From positions 1 through 49,300 of the forward strand of contig CAKROW010000017.1 of NCBI GenBank assembly GCA_934373235.1: a stretch of DNA of 49,300 bases, written 5' to 3'. The DNA comes from an uncultured Blautia sp. GTDB lineage: Bacteria; Bacillota; Clostridia; Lachnospirales; Lachnospiraceae. A program made the translations under genes and the position numbers. Below the pieces are notes generated by a model that had not been told where the DNA came from, did not search any database, and was given only the letters and a program-made list of their open reading frames with translations. Positions 8,191 through 16,825 of the stretch are shown here, in pieces (the first letter of the stretch is position 1; each line of letters opens with the position of its first letter).

Positions 8191-8202
8191 GCGGATATCC
8201 GC
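8191..8202. promoter_or_regulatory. Perfect palindrome, candidate LacI-type operator
   Basis: GCGGATATCCGC is a perfect 12-bp palindrome lying between proS and the LacI gene, within about 15-25 bases of the regulator's start. LacI-family operators are palindromes of this kind, and a half-site (CGGATAT) recurs before the PTS gene. The assignment is inference. Confidence 0.4.
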
Positions 8203-8220
8203 AGTCCAAATTCCATCAGA

Positions 8221-9660
8221 TTAATATGCACGGCCCCAGTAAACCATCTTCCTGGCCGGTTTTCCGCAGCATACGCACACATCGCTTAACTGCTCCTGCT
8301 TAAACGGCATACATCTGGATGTAGCCTGGAAATCTTCTTTGATCTTATCCTCGCACGCACGGTCGCCACACCACATAGCCTTGATAAATCCAGGCTTGGA
8401 GTTGATGATCTCACCGAACTCCTCATAGGTTTTTGCAACATAGGTATGTGCATCTCTGTGAGTACGCGCACGCTCAAGCATGTCACTCTGAATAGTATCC
8501 AGAAGCTCCTTCACCTTATCTGCAAGCTCCTCAAAGGATACTGTGTATTTCTCACGGGTATCTCTTCTGCAGAGAACAGCCTGGCCGTTCTCAATATCCT
8601 TCGGACCACACTCAACACGGATCGGAATACCACGCATCTCCTGCTCTGCAAACTTGAATCCCGGGCTCTTGTCTGTATCATCAACTTTCGCACGGATCCC
8701 TGCTGCCTTCAGTGCTGCAAGAAGCTCATCTGCTTTCTCCATAACACCCTCTTTACGCTGCTGGATCGGAATGATCACAGTCTGTACAGGTGCGATTCTC
8801 GGAGGAAGGACAAGACCGCTGTTGTCGCCGTGAACCATGATGATGGCACCGATCATACGGGTTGTCATTCCCCAGGATGTCTGATGAACATATTTCAGTG
8901 TGTTATCTTTATCTGTATACTGGATTCCAAATGCCTTTGCAAAACCATCTCCGAAGTTATGGCTTGTACCGGACTGAAGAGCCTTGCCGTCATGCATCAG
9001 GGACTCAATGGTGTAAGTAGCCTCCGCACCTGCAAACTTCTCCTTGTCAGTTTTCTGTCCGCGGATAACCGGAATAGCCAGAACCTCCTCGCAGAAATCT
9101 GCATACAGGTTCAGCATCTGGATGGTACGCTCCTCAGCCTCCTCAGCAGTAGCATGAGCAGTATGGCCCTCCTGCCACAGGAACTCCCTGGAACGAAGGA
9201 ACGGACGGGTTGTCTTCTCCCAGCGCACAACAGAGCACCACTGGTTGTATACCTTCGGAAGATCTCTGTGGGACTGGATCTCTTTCTGGTAGAAGTCACA
9301 GAACAGAGTCTCTGAAGTCGGACGCACACAAAGTCTCTCCTGAAGAGGATCAAGGCCACCATGTGTCACCCATGCAACCTCCGGTGCAAAGCCCTCTACA
9401 TGATCCTTCTCTTTATCAAGAAGAGACTCCGGGATAAAGATCGGCATGTAAACATTCTCTACGCCAGTCTCCTTAAATCTGCGGTCAAGCTCATGCTGGA
9501 TATTCTCCCAGATCGCATAACCTGCAGGTTTGATCGCCATACAGCCCTTAACACTTGTATAGCCGCAAAGCTCAGCCTTCTTAACAACGTCTGTATACCA
9601 CTGAGCAAAATCCTCATCCATAGACGTAATGGCCTGTACTAATTTCTTTTCTTTTGCCAT
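8221..9660 (-). CDS. proS: Prolyl-tRNA synthetase (archaeal/eukaryotic-like type)
   Basis: A class II aminoacyl-tRNA synthetase that charges tRNA-Pro. It is 479 residues from MAKEKKLVQ, where AAGGAG lies 8 bases upstream. Motif 2 is visible in VVRWEKTTRPFLRSREFLWQEG (around 150-172), with RPTSETLFCDF before it, and the class II core continues to PPRIAPVQTVIIPIQ. An anticodon-binding domain follows, then the extra C-terminal domain ending in a conserved tyrosine (YWGRAY) with CVCCGK cysteines. The absence of the bacterial insertion domain and the C-terminal Tyr mark the archaeal-type ProRS used by many Clostridia. The gene is controlled by the T-box leader at 9680-9935. Confidence 0.97.
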   Translation of the reverse strand: MAKEKKLVQAITSMDEDFAQWYTDVVKKAELCGYTSVKGCMAIKPAGYAIWENIQHELDRRFKETGVENVYMPIFIPESLLDKEKDHVEGFAPEVAWVTHGGLDPLQERLCVRPTSETLFCDFYQKEIQSHRDLPKVYNQWCSVVRWEKTTRPFLRSREFLWQEGHTAHATAEEAEERTIQMLNLYADFCEEVLAIPVIRGQKTDKEKFAGAEATYTIESLMHDGKALQSGTSHNFGDGFAKAFGIQYTDKDNTLKYVHQTSWGMTTRMIGAIIMVHGDNSGLVLPPRIAPVQTVIIPIQQRKEGVMEKADELLAALKAAGIRAKVDDTDKSPGFKFAEQEMRGIPIRVECGPKDIENGQAVLCRRDTREKYTVSFEELADKVKELLDTIQSDMLERARTHRDAHTYVAKTYEEFGEIINSKPGFIKAMWCGDRACEDKIKEDFQATSRCMPFKQEQLSDVCVCCGKPARKMVYWGRAY

Positions 9661-9679
9661 GATAATTCTCCTTTTTTTC

Positions 9680-9935
9680 AAAAAAAATAAGCCATTCAGA
9701 TCCCATACAAGGGACCGAATGACTTCGGCGGTACCACCCCGGTTAACAGCACATCTGCTGTTCACTCAATACCCGTTAACGCCGGAAAAACACGCCACGC
9801 TTCAATCACGCAGAGCTCCGAGGCCGGTTCCACGGTTCATCTGGCAGGATCCTCACACCACCGTCTGACTATCGCCAGAGGGAATCCCTCTCTGTACCAT
9901 ATCCCCATGTACTATTCTCATCATCGCCGTATCTT
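9680..9935 (-). promoter_or_regulatory. T-box leader of proS
   Basis: The minus strand has the T-box signature GGGGTGGTACCGCC (about 9727-9740), followed by a terminator hairpin (9680-9725) ending in eight T. The 5' part contains the Stem I elements GATGATGAGAATAGTAC and AGAGAGGG. At the expected specifier position (GAACCGGCC before CGGAG) a CCG proline codon can be read. Uncharged tRNA-Pro would stabilise the antiterminator and permit proS transcription. Bases 9971-10092, upstream of the proS promoter, show no further gene. Confidence 0.9.
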
Positions 9936-9941
9936 TGATAT

Positions 9942-9970
9942 ATTCTATGTGAAAAAACCCTCAAAGTCAA
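9942..9970 (-). promoter_or_regulatory. Sigma-A promoter of the proS T-box transcript
   Basis: TTGACT (9970-9965), a 17-bp spacer and TAGAAT (9947-9942) lie just upstream of Stem I of the T-box leader. Confidence 0.65.
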
Positions 9971-10092
9971 CCCCAAACCGTGAAAATGTCAAACCTGATA
10001 CCGCCATTTTTTATAGAGTCTCCCTTTACGACAAAACAGGATTTGATCTTTGACTCATTTCCGGACGGACACACACAACACCATGCTTTCTG

Positions 10093-12279
10093 TCAGATCC
10101 GGGTAAAATGATACAGACGGCTCTTGAAATCTCCCCAGAAATCTCTCATCAGGAATCCGCCCTTCATCAGCAGCTCTCCCGTATAAGTTTCCTCAGTCCC
10201 CTCCAGCCTGTAAGATGCTGACGGATCAAAACCCTTCAGGAAAACTTTTCTGGAATGGCTGTTAGGTACTCCCAGAACCTGTACATAAGTTACCAGCACT
10301 TCACTTTTGTCCTTTGACGCAAGTGCCCAGCAGTCAAACTTATGGTTCTCCCTGTAGGATGCAATGCGATAATAGTCTCCCTGCTGGATCAGGTGTCTGT
10401 ACCTGTTATAAGTAGCTGTCTGCTCCGGAATAAGTGCCCTGTCCTCCTCCGGGATCTTTGTGATATCCAGCTCATAACCAAAGGTTCCTGCAAGTGCCAC
10501 ATGACCTCTTGTCTCAAAAGGTGTCACACGTCCCACAGAATGGTTAGGGCAGTCACTGACATGGGCTCCGATCACGGAAAGAGGATACACAAGGGCAGTT
10601 CCCTCCTGGATCATAAGACGTTCCACTGCATCTGTATTATCAGAGCACCAGATCTGCGGGCTGTAATAAAGCATACCCGGGTCAAAACGTGCGCCGCCTC
10701 CTGAGCAGTTCTCAAGAAGGAGATCCGGAAATTCCGTGATCAGCCTTTCCTGAAGTTCGTACACTCCAAGGACATATCTGTGGAAAAGCTCTTTTTGTCT
10801 TTCTTTCGGCAGGTAGGTGCTTCCCATATCTGAAAGCTGACGGTTCATATCCCATTTTACATAGGCGATATTGGCACTTCTTAAGATAGACGCCACACAC
10901 TCGTAGGCATAATCTCTCACCTCCGGCCTTGACAGATCCAGCACATACTGGTTTCGGCTCTGTGTAGCCTCGCGTCCGCAGATCTGGATCGCCCATTCAG
11001 GATGGGCACGGTAAAGATCAGAATCCGGGGAGATCATCTCCGGCTCAAACCAGATACCAAACTGAAGTCCGATCTTATTCACTTCATCTACCAGATGCTT
11101 CAGTCCTCCTGTGATCTTCTCCGTATTTACCTTCCAGTCACCAAGGGAGCAATTATCTGCATTACGTTTGCCAAACCATCCGTCATCCATGACCAGCATC
11201 TCAATACCGCACTCTTTGGCCTGTCTGGCAATAGCAAGAAGCTTGTCTGTATCAAAATCAAAATATGTAGCCTCCCAGTTATTGATAAGGATGGGGCGTT
11301 TCTCATATTTGAATTTGCTCCGGATCAGATGGTTCATGTAGAAGTTATGGTAGCTTCTGGTCATTTCCCCAAGTCCGCTTCCCGAATAGACCATCACCAC
11401 CTCCGGAGCCAGGAACTCTTCTCCCGGTTCCAGAAGCCAGGAAAATTCCTCCGGATTGATCCCCATGGTCATACGCAGGTTATCAAACTGGCACAGCTCT
11501 GTCTCAGCCATAAAATTACCGGAATAGACAAAATGCATGGCATAAACCTTACCCTGTTCCTGATCAGTCCCATTGGTCACAAGGGCAATGAACGGATGCT
11601 CCTGATGGCTGGATTCTCCTCTCGCCGAAGAGATCACCTGCTTTCCATAATGGAGTTCTGCTGTCTGGATGTGCCGCTCTCTCGCCCAGGTTCCGTGAAG
11701 GGACAGCATGGAAAAATCCTCGTTATCCATATCCAGGCAGGCACTCAGGATCTTTTCCACACGGAGATCCTCTTTGCCCTTATTCTGCACACGTACACTT
11801 CGGGTGATCACGTTTTCCTCCGGAAAAGCAGTGTAGGAGAGAACAACTTCAAGATCAAGGCTCTCATCTCTCATAGTGATCTCCAGTGTCTCTGCCTCAT
11901 CCTCCGCTGCAAAGGAAGCCGGGAGTCCCTTGATCCCTTTTTTGCCTGCATAAATCTTATGGCCTGCATAGTGGAGCTCGCAGCCCATATCTCCTGCCCC
12001 ATTGCGGATATTCAGGCAGCTCTCCCTGTAATCTCCGATCCCGCCTGTAGGGTACTCCATTGGAAAGAAATCAAGAAAAGCTGATTTTTCTCTTTTGTTC
12101 ACAGAAGGGGTATAGGGCGGCTCTTCCATTCTGAGAAGGTAATTATCAGCCTCCATAAGGAGCCTGTCGCCATAATAAACATGTCCCAGAAAACCTTCCG
12201 GGCTTAATCCCATCAGATAGGTGCTTTTTTCCGTGTCAAGACGGAACATCTTTTTTGATTCATTATAACTGATCGCCAT
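10093..12279 (-). CDS. Alpha-galactosidase, GH36
   Basis: The 728-residue enzyme hydrolyses terminal alpha-1,6-galactose from raffinose-family oligosaccharides or galactomannan side chains. It shows the GH36 layout: an N-terminal beta-supersandwich (1 to about 320), a TIM barrel with LVMDDGWFGKRN, and the nucleophile in YVKWDMNR. The acid/base follows in the CSGGGARFDPGMLYY...IWCSDNTDA region, and a C-terminal beta domain closes the protein. There is no signal peptide, so it is cytoplasmic and needs imported oligosaccharide. The start MAISYN has AGGAG upstream; the 13 preceding codons are excluded. It has its own promoter (12335-12363), and no transporter gene is adjacent. Confidence 0.95.
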   Translation of the reverse strand: MAISYNESKKMFRLDTEKSTYLMGLSPEGFLGHVYYGDRLLMEADNYLLRMEEPPYTPSVNKREKSAFLDFFPMEYPTGGIGDYRESCLNIRNGAGDMGCELHYAGHKIYAGKKGIKGLPASFAAEDEAETLEITMRDESLDLEVVLSYTAFPEENVITRSVRVQNKGKEDLRVEKILSACLDMDNEDFSMLSLHGTWARERHIQTAELHYGKQVISSARGESSHQEHPFIALVTNGTDQEQGKVYAMHFVYSGNFMAETELCQFDNLRMTMGINPEEFSWLLEPGEEFLAPEVVMVYSGSGLGEMTRSYHNFYMNHLIRSKFKYEKRPILINNWEATYFDFDTDKLLAIARQAKECGIEMLVMDDGWFGKRNADNCSLGDWKVNTEKITGGLKHLVDEVNKIGLQFGIWFEPEMISPDSDLYRAHPEWAIQICGREATQSRNQYVLDLSRPEVRDYAYECVASILRSANIAYVKWDMNRQLSDMGSTYLPKERQKELFHRYVLGVYELQERLITEFPDLLLENCSGGGARFDPGMLYYSPQIWCSDNTDAVERLMIQEGTALVYPLSVIGAHVSDCPNHSVGRVTPFETRGHVALAGTFGYELDITKIPEEDRALIPEQTATYNRYRHLIQQGDYYRIASYRENHKFDCWALASKDKSEVLVTYVQVLGVPNSHSRKVFLKGFDPSASYRLEGTEETYTGELLMKGGFLMRDFWGDFKSRLYHFTRI

Positions 12280-12334
12280 GGGAAACTCCTTTATCCTGAC
12301 CAGGATCTTCCTGATCATATATTATTTTATTTGT

Positions 12335-12363
12335 ATTTTAATCATTATTTAGCTAGACATCAA
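12335..12363 (-). promoter_or_regulatory. Promoter of the GH36 gene
   Basis: TTGATG (12363-12358), a 17-bp spacer and TAAAAT (12340-12335) lie about 55 bases upstream of the alpha-galactosidase start, immediately after the HD gene. Confidence 0.55.
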
Positions 12364-12373
12364 CTTAAAATAT

Positions 12374-13186
12374 TTATTTTTCTCTGCTCCACAGGGGTCT
12401 TCCGGTCACTGCCTTCAGGGACGGGATCCCCATATATCGGTTCAGGTCTTCTGTGAGGATGCGGATCTTTTCCCTGGTATCCCGCTCCGGATAGGTAAGC
12501 CTTCCGGCGATCCTTGTAATAAAGTCCTCCTCCTCAATGATCTCGCAGGTTTCCGGGAAATTGATATCATAATACTGGGCAAGATAGGATACCCAGTAAT
12601 CCACAGGAACCTTTCTGTCAGAAGAAAGGACCGATTCCCGGCGAAGGCAGGATTCCCACACTGCCGGGGATATCAGTCCAGCTCCCGCCTCTTTCCCGGA
12701 AACACCCAGCATAGCTTCCACAGAAGCCTCCAGCTTCACCCTGCAGTTGTCAAGTTTATCCGCATCACGGATAAGCTGTGCATGAAAAAATGCGTTCTCA
12801 TCATGGATCCCCTCCAGTCGGAAATCGCTGTGTTTCTCAATGGCTACACGGATCACATCATCATAGCTGTCATCTGATATGAACCTGCGGATCATATTCT
12901 CCCCGCCAAAAAGCAGCTCTGCCCCGTACACCGCATGGTCCATAGTTCCCGGCTCAAAGCTGTGAAACCTGCGGATCTGCTCAAAACGTCCGATATCATG
13001 GAGAAGTCCGATGAGCTCAGCCAGCTCCTGCTCTTCTCTGGAGATCCCCATTCTTCCTGCGATCTCCCCTGCGTATTTCACAACTCCGTATGTATGCAGG
13101 ATCTTCAGCCGGATCTGTTCATCTTCACGGTCATATTCATCCAGATATTTTTCAAATTCCCGTTTCGCTTTTGCAATGTCTATCAT
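12374..13186 (-). CDS. HD-domain phosphohydrolase family protein
   Basis: The 270-residue protein contains a metal-dependent HD hydrolase domain. HTYGVVKYA supplies the first His (about residue 32), LIGLLHDIGRFEQ the HD pair (about 62-74), then DHAVYGAELLF and LIRDADKLDN with the last Asp. HD proteins hydrolyse phosphomonoesters or phosphodiesters of nucleotides; the substrate here is unknown. The start MIDIAKAK is preceded by AGGGGG at good spacing. It lies between repeat copy B and the GH36 gene, and nothing in the context points to its pathway. Confidence 0.85.
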   Translation of the reverse strand: MIDIAKAKREFEKYLDEYDREDEQIRLKILHTYGVVKYAGEIAGRMGISREEQELAELIGLLHDIGRFEQIRRFHSFEPGTMDHAVYGAELLFGGENMIRRFISDDSYDDVIRVAIEKHSDFRLEGIHDENAFFHAQLIRDADKLDNCRVKLEASVEAMLGVSGKEAGAGLISPAVWESCLRRESVLSSDRKVPVDYWVSYLAQYYDINFPETCEIIEEEDFITRIAGRLTYPERDTREKIRILTEDLNRYMGIPSLKAVTGRPLWSREK

Positions 13187-13332
13187 AATATCCCCCTTTT
13201 CCCGGATATTTCTCACGAAATCTTTTCCTGTCACTATAACTGATTATAGCTGACAAGATCCTGAAATACCAGAACAAAATACCAGAATATCCTTCCGAAC
13301 CTTCGGCCTCCAATAAAAAGTGCTGTAAAGTT

Positions 13333-13469
13333 AAAAAAGAATCCTGCTTGCAGGATTCTCCGCCTGCGGCGGGTCGCTTCAGCGACATAATTCCTCTCCG
13401 ACGCAGTGCGATCCTGCCCGGAGGGCTTTTTTATGTCATTGGAACATTACGGAGTAATTTCCTATGACA
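13333..13469. repeat. Interspersed repeat, copy B (full length)
   Basis: Identical over 137 bases to copy A at 3536-3672, in the same orientation. It lies in the 338-base gap between the HD gene and the kinase gene, directly after the T-run of the kinase operon's terminator. Its terminal palindrome is almost perfect here because the flanks are TTTTTTA and TAAAAAAA. Signals reading ribosome binding site plus ATG occur on the plus strand (ATG 13433) and the minus strand (ATG 13388). The remaining gap, 13187-13332, shows only a direct repeat (AAATACCAGAA at 13264 and 13277). Confidence 0.9.
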
Positions 13470-13470
13470 T

Positions 13471-13510
13471 AAAAAAACACCGCCTGCATATTTTCATGCA
13501 AAGCGGTGTT
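13471..13510 (-). terminator. Intrinsic terminator of the isomerase-transketolase-kinase operon
   Basis: On the minus strand AACACCGC pairs with GCGGTGTT-like sequence (inner GCAT/ATGC pairing), followed by seven T. It sits about 15 bases after the kinase stop codon. Confidence 0.85.
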
Positions 13511-13524
13511 CCGTAACATACACT

Positions 13525-15003
13525 TTATTTTGTGAGAACTTTGCTTACAGCCTCTTTCCAGCCTGCATATTTCTGCTCACGTACAGTCTTGTCCATAGCC
13601 GGCTCAAATTTGGTTCTGCTCATCTTTGCAAAAACCTCATCCCTGCTATAGATGCCTGCTGCAATACCTGCTGCATAAGCAGCACCGATTCCGGAAAGTT
13701 CCTCAGCGGAAGGTACCTGGACAACCACATCCGCAATATCACTCTGGAACTGCATAAGATAATGATTCTTTGTAGGACCTCCGTCTACGCGAAGCTCACC
13801 GATCTCAATGCCGGACTCCTCGCTCATGGCTTTCACAACATCTGTGATCTGATATGCAATGCAGTCAAGACCTGCACGCACAACCTCTGCCCTCTTGGTG
13901 GTTCTTGTCATTCCATAGATCACACCTGCCGCCTCGCTGTCCCAGTAAGGTGCACCCAGTCCTGTAAATGCCGGAACAAGATAGGTTCTGTCACTTGGGT
14001 TTGCAGACAGTGCAAGTTCCTCAGTCTCTCCTGGAGAAGAGATCAACTGAAGGTCATCTTTCAGCCATGTGATAACAGCGCCTGTATAGTTGATATTTCC
14101 TTCCAGCACATAGTTTACCTCTCCGCCAAGCTTCCATGCAAGGGAAGTAACAACACGATTGCTGTAAACAGGCTTCTTTCCGATGTTCATCATTATAGAT
14201 GAACCGGTTCCGTAAGTTGTTTTGATCATACCAACATTGACACAGCCCTGTCCGAATAATGCACCATGGGAATCTCCCAGCACTCCGCGGATCGGGATCT
14301 CTTTATCCAGATATCCGTCAAAGTCCGTATAACCGTACTCTCCATCTGAATCTGTAACCTCTGCCAGGCAGGATACCGGAATATGGAAAAGTCCGCATAC
14401 TTCTTCATCCCATTTCAGCTCACCGATGTTGAACATCTGTGTTCTGGATGCATTTGAGTAATCTGTGCGGAATTCCCTGCCACCTGTCAGCTTATATACC
14501 AGCCAGCTATCGATGGTTCCACAGCACAGCTCTCCTCTGTCAGCCTTCTCCTGTACACCTGGTACATTCTGGAGAACCCAGGCGATCTTTCCTGCTGAGA
14601 AATAAGGAGAAAGCTGAAGGCCTGTATGGGAACGGATCATCTCTCCGTGACCTTCTTTTTCGATTGCTTCACAGATCCTGGCGCCGCGGGCACACTGCCA
14701 TACAACTGCGTTGTATACCGGCTTGCCTGTTGCACGGTCCCATACCATTGCAGTCTCTCTCTGATTACTGATACCAAGTACTGCAATATCATTTTTATTG
14801 ATTCCAGCCTTTTCCACAAGGTTCTTCACTACTGCCACTGTATTCCGGTAGATCTCCTCCGGATCATGCTCAACCCAGCCGCGCTCGTCAATGTACTGTT
14901 TATGGGGCAGGTCGCTTCGGCAGAGAAGAGTGCCCTCCTCATCAAAGAGGAGAGCCTTTGTTCCCTGTGTACTCTGGTCAATACCCAATACGTATTTTGC
15001 CAT
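13525..15003 (-). CDS. FGGY-family carbohydrate kinase (glycerol-kinase-like; candidate D-apulose kinase)
   Basis: The 492-residue ATP-dependent sugar kinase has the FGGY ATPase fold: DQSTQGTKALLFDEEG (residues 8-23) as the first phosphate loop, ISNQRETAMVWDRATG (about 83-98), the GDSHGALFGQG segment with the catalytic Asp (around residue 250), and DGGPTKNHYLMQFQSD in the C-terminal lobe. It looks closest to glycerol kinase, but the N-terminal STQGTK differs from the usual GTTSSR, and it is the last gene of an operon with a sugar isomerase and split transketolase. In the non-oxidative apiose pathway a kinase of this superfamily phosphorylates D-apulose. That role is inferred; glycerol, dihydroxyacetone or another ketose remain possible. 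The ribosome binding site is AGGTGG. Confidence 0.85.
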   Translation of the reverse strand: MAKYVLGIDQSTQGTKALLFDEEGTLLCRSDLPHKQYIDERGWVEHDPEEIYRNTVAVVKNLVEKAGINKNDIAVLGISNQRETAMVWDRATGKPVYNAVVWQCARGARICEAIEKEGHGEMIRSHTGLQLSPYFSAGKIAWVLQNVPGVQEKADRGELCCGTIDSWLVYKLTGGREFRTDYSNASRTQMFNIGELKWDEEVCGLFHIPVSCLAEVTDSDGEYGYTDFDGYLDKEIPIRGVLGDSHGALFGQGCVNVGMIKTTYGTGSSIMMNIGKKPVYSNRVVTSLAWKLGGEVNYVLEGNINYTGAVITWLKDDLQLISSPGETEELALSANPSDRTYLVPAFTGLGAPYWDSEAAGVIYGMTRTTKRAEVVRAGLDCIAYQITDVVKAMSEESGIEIGELRVDGGPTKNHYLMQFQSDIADVVVQVPSAEELSGIGAAYAAGIAAGIYSRDEVFAKMSRTKFEPAMDKTVREQKYAGWKEAVSKVLTK

Positions 15004-15017
15004 TTATTCCACCTATA

Positions 15018-15950
15018 TTATTTCAGAGCTTCTTCTACAGTTTTTACAATGCCTTCTGCATTCAATCCGTAATAATCAAATACTTCTTTGGAAGTACCGG
15101 ATACTACCGGTGCGTCCGGAAGGCTCATGTTCAGGACACGCTTCGGGCATGCTTTGCCTACTACCTGGCTTACCATGGAGCCAAGTCCGCCGAAGGGTGC
15201 ATGCTCCTCAACGGTTACAACTGCTTTTGCATTTTCTGCTGCTTTTACGATCGCAGCCTCATCAAGAGGTTTTACGCAGTACATATCAACAACAGTTGCG
15301 CTGATGCCTTTGTCTTTGAGAAGAGCTGCTGCATCTTTTGCAGGTTTTACCATCTCGCCGCATGCGATGATAGCTACATCTGTTCCCTCGCATACAACAG
15401 TAGCCTTATCCATCTCAAAAGGAACATTACCCTCTTCGTAAACAGGATCTACTGCATTACGTCCGACACGTACATATGCAGGTTTCTCATCTTTCAGAAG
15501 GGCTTTTGTAAGCTCTTTTGTCTGAAGGTGATCACTTGGGATATATACTCTCATGTTAGGAATTGCTGCCATAGCTGCGATATCCTGTGCGGAATGATGG
15601 CTCATTCCCAGTGCACCGTAGCTGACACCACCACTGATGCCGATCAGTTTTACGTTTGTGTTGGAGTAAGCTACGTCAACCTTGGCCTGCTCATAGCTTC
15701 TTGTGGAAAGGAAGCATGCCGGAGATACAGCATAGGATTTTTTGCCGCATTTTGCAAGTCCTGCTGCGATACCTACCAGATCCTGCTCTGCGATACCTAC
15801 CTCAACGAACTGTTTCGGGTATGTATCCGCAAATGGTGTAAAGGAACCACTTCCTCTGGAATCACTGCAAAGTGCTACGATATCTTTATCTGTTTTCGCT
15901 GCGTCCATCAGGACTTCACAAATCATCTGTTTATTGGCAATCTTACTCAT
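15018..15950 (-). CDS. Transketolase, C-terminal subunit
   Basis: This is the pyrimidine-binding plus C-terminal half of a split transketolase, 310 residues. The Pyr domain carries the cofactor-activating Glu in FVEVGIAEQDLVGIAAGLA (about 48-66), then SPACFLSTRSYEQAKVDVAY and the GGVSYGALGMSHHS loop. The transketolase C-terminal domain begins near residue 185. Its start lies inside the last 8 bases of the N-terminal subunit gene, with AAGGAGG upstream, so the two are translationally coupled and form one enzyme. In the apiose pathway a two-subunit transketolase moves a two-carbon unit from apulose 4-phosphate to glyceraldehyde 3-phosphate. Ordinary pentose-phosphate activity cannot be excluded. 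Confidence 0.93.
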   Translation of the reverse strand: MSKIANKQMICEVLMDAAKTDKDIVALCSDSRGSGSFTPFADTYPKQFVEVGIAEQDLVGIAAGLAKCGKKSYAVSPACFLSTRSYEQAKVDVAYSNTNVKLIGISGGVSYGALGMSHHSAQDIAAMAAIPNMRVYIPSDHLQTKELTKALLKDEKPAYVRVGRNAVDPVYEEGNVPFEMDKATVVCEGTDVAIIACGEMVKPAKDAAALLKDKGISATVVDMYCVKPLDEAAIVKAAENAKAVVTVEEHAPFGGLGSMVSQVVGKACPKRVLNMSLPDAPVVSGTSKEVFDYYGLNAEGIVKTVEEALK

Positions 15951-16776
15951 TGAGAGCAGCCTCCTTTCTTGCTTCCAGATCTTTCATGATCTGCTGGTAC
16001 TCCTCGTCGCTTGGTACATGATGATGCCAGGAAGCCTTGTTCTCCATTACGGAAGAACCGCAGCCCTTAACTGTGTTTGCGATAAGTACGGTTGGTTTTC
16101 CTTTAACTGTCTTTGCCTCCTCAAAAGCAGCGTTCAGCTCATCAATGCTGTTTCCGTCTTTAACATCGATCACATTCCAGCCAAAGCTTCTGAATCTCTC
16201 ATGAAGGTCATCATGATGCATAACATCCTCTGTATTGCCGGAGATCTGAAGACGGTTTCTGTCAACGACTGCACACAGGTTGTCAAGCTTGTACTGGCTT
16301 GCTGCCATTGCACCTTCCCATACAGAGCCCTCTGCAAGCTCACCGTCACCCATTACAGTGTAAACACGGTAATCTCTTCCATCCATCTTTCCTGCAACTG
16401 CCATTCCAACGCTTACCGGAAGACCATGTCCCAGGGAACCGGAGTTCATCTCGATCCCGGGAAGCTTGTTGTTTGGATGTCCGATGAATTTTGTATTGAA
16501 TTTGCTGAATTTCTCAAGTACTTCCTCAAGTGTGAAGAATCCCTTCTTTGCAAGTACTGCATAGAGAGCCTCAACGGAATGTCCCTTACTCATGACAAAA
16601 CGGTCACGATCCGGTGAGTCCATTGTCTCAGGTGTTACATTCATCTGTTTGAAATACAGGGTTACAAGAGTATCCATGACACTCATATCACCACCGATAT
16701 GTCCGGCCTTACCAGCACGGATGATTTCAATGACGTCTTTTCTCAGGTCATAAGATAAAGCAGTCAGGTTTTCCAT
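15943..16776 (-). CDS. Transketolase, N-terminal (thiamine diphosphate-binding) subunit
   Basis: The 277-residue protein holds the PP domain of transketolase. KAGHIGGDMSVMDTLVTLYF (about 23-42), DRFVMSKGHSVEALYAVL (about 62-79), and the thiamine diphosphate/Mg motif GDGELAEGSVWEGAMAASQYKLDNLCAVVDRNRLQ (about 143-177, GDG followed by N) are all visible. It pairs with the downstream C-terminal subunit (8-base overlap) and follows the isomerase gene by 49 bases. The ribosome binding site is AGAGGAG. Split transketolases are common in Firmicutes; here the operon partners argue for a dedicated sugar pathway rather than central metabolism. Confidence 0.94.
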   Translation of the reverse strand: MENLTALSYDLRKDVIEIIRAGKAGHIGGDMSVMDTLVTLYFKQMNVTPETMDSPDRDRFVMSKGHSVEALYAVLAKKGFFTLEEVLEKFSKFNTKFIGHPNNKLPGIEMNSGSLGHGLPVSVGMAVAGKMDGRDYRVYTVMGDGELAEGSVWEGAMAASQYKLDNLCAVVDRNRLQISGNTEDVMHHDDLHERFRSFGWNVIDVKDGNSIDELNAAFEEAKTVKGKPTVLIANTVKGCGSSVMENKASWHHHVPSDEEYQQIMKDLEARKEAALNE

Positions 16777-16825
16777 AGTTTATTCTCCTCTTTTCTTCAT
16801 TCACTGACAGGGTGTATTGTTAAGA

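Noticed and set aside
13264..13287. Direct repeat AAATACCAGAA upstream of the HD gene
   Set aside because: Two short copies 13 bp apart with no regulator candidate nearby; could be chance.
13525..15003. Plain glycerol kinase (glpK)
   Set aside because: The N-terminal motif differs from glycerol kinase and there is no glpF, glpD or glpO nearby. The isomerase and transketolase partners favour another ketose. Kept only as an alternative.
14958..15953. Long plus-strand frame opposite the transketolase C-terminal subunit
   Set aside because: The minus-strand gene has full family motifs and coupling to its partner; the antisense frame shows Cys-rich shadow composition and no ribosome binding site.
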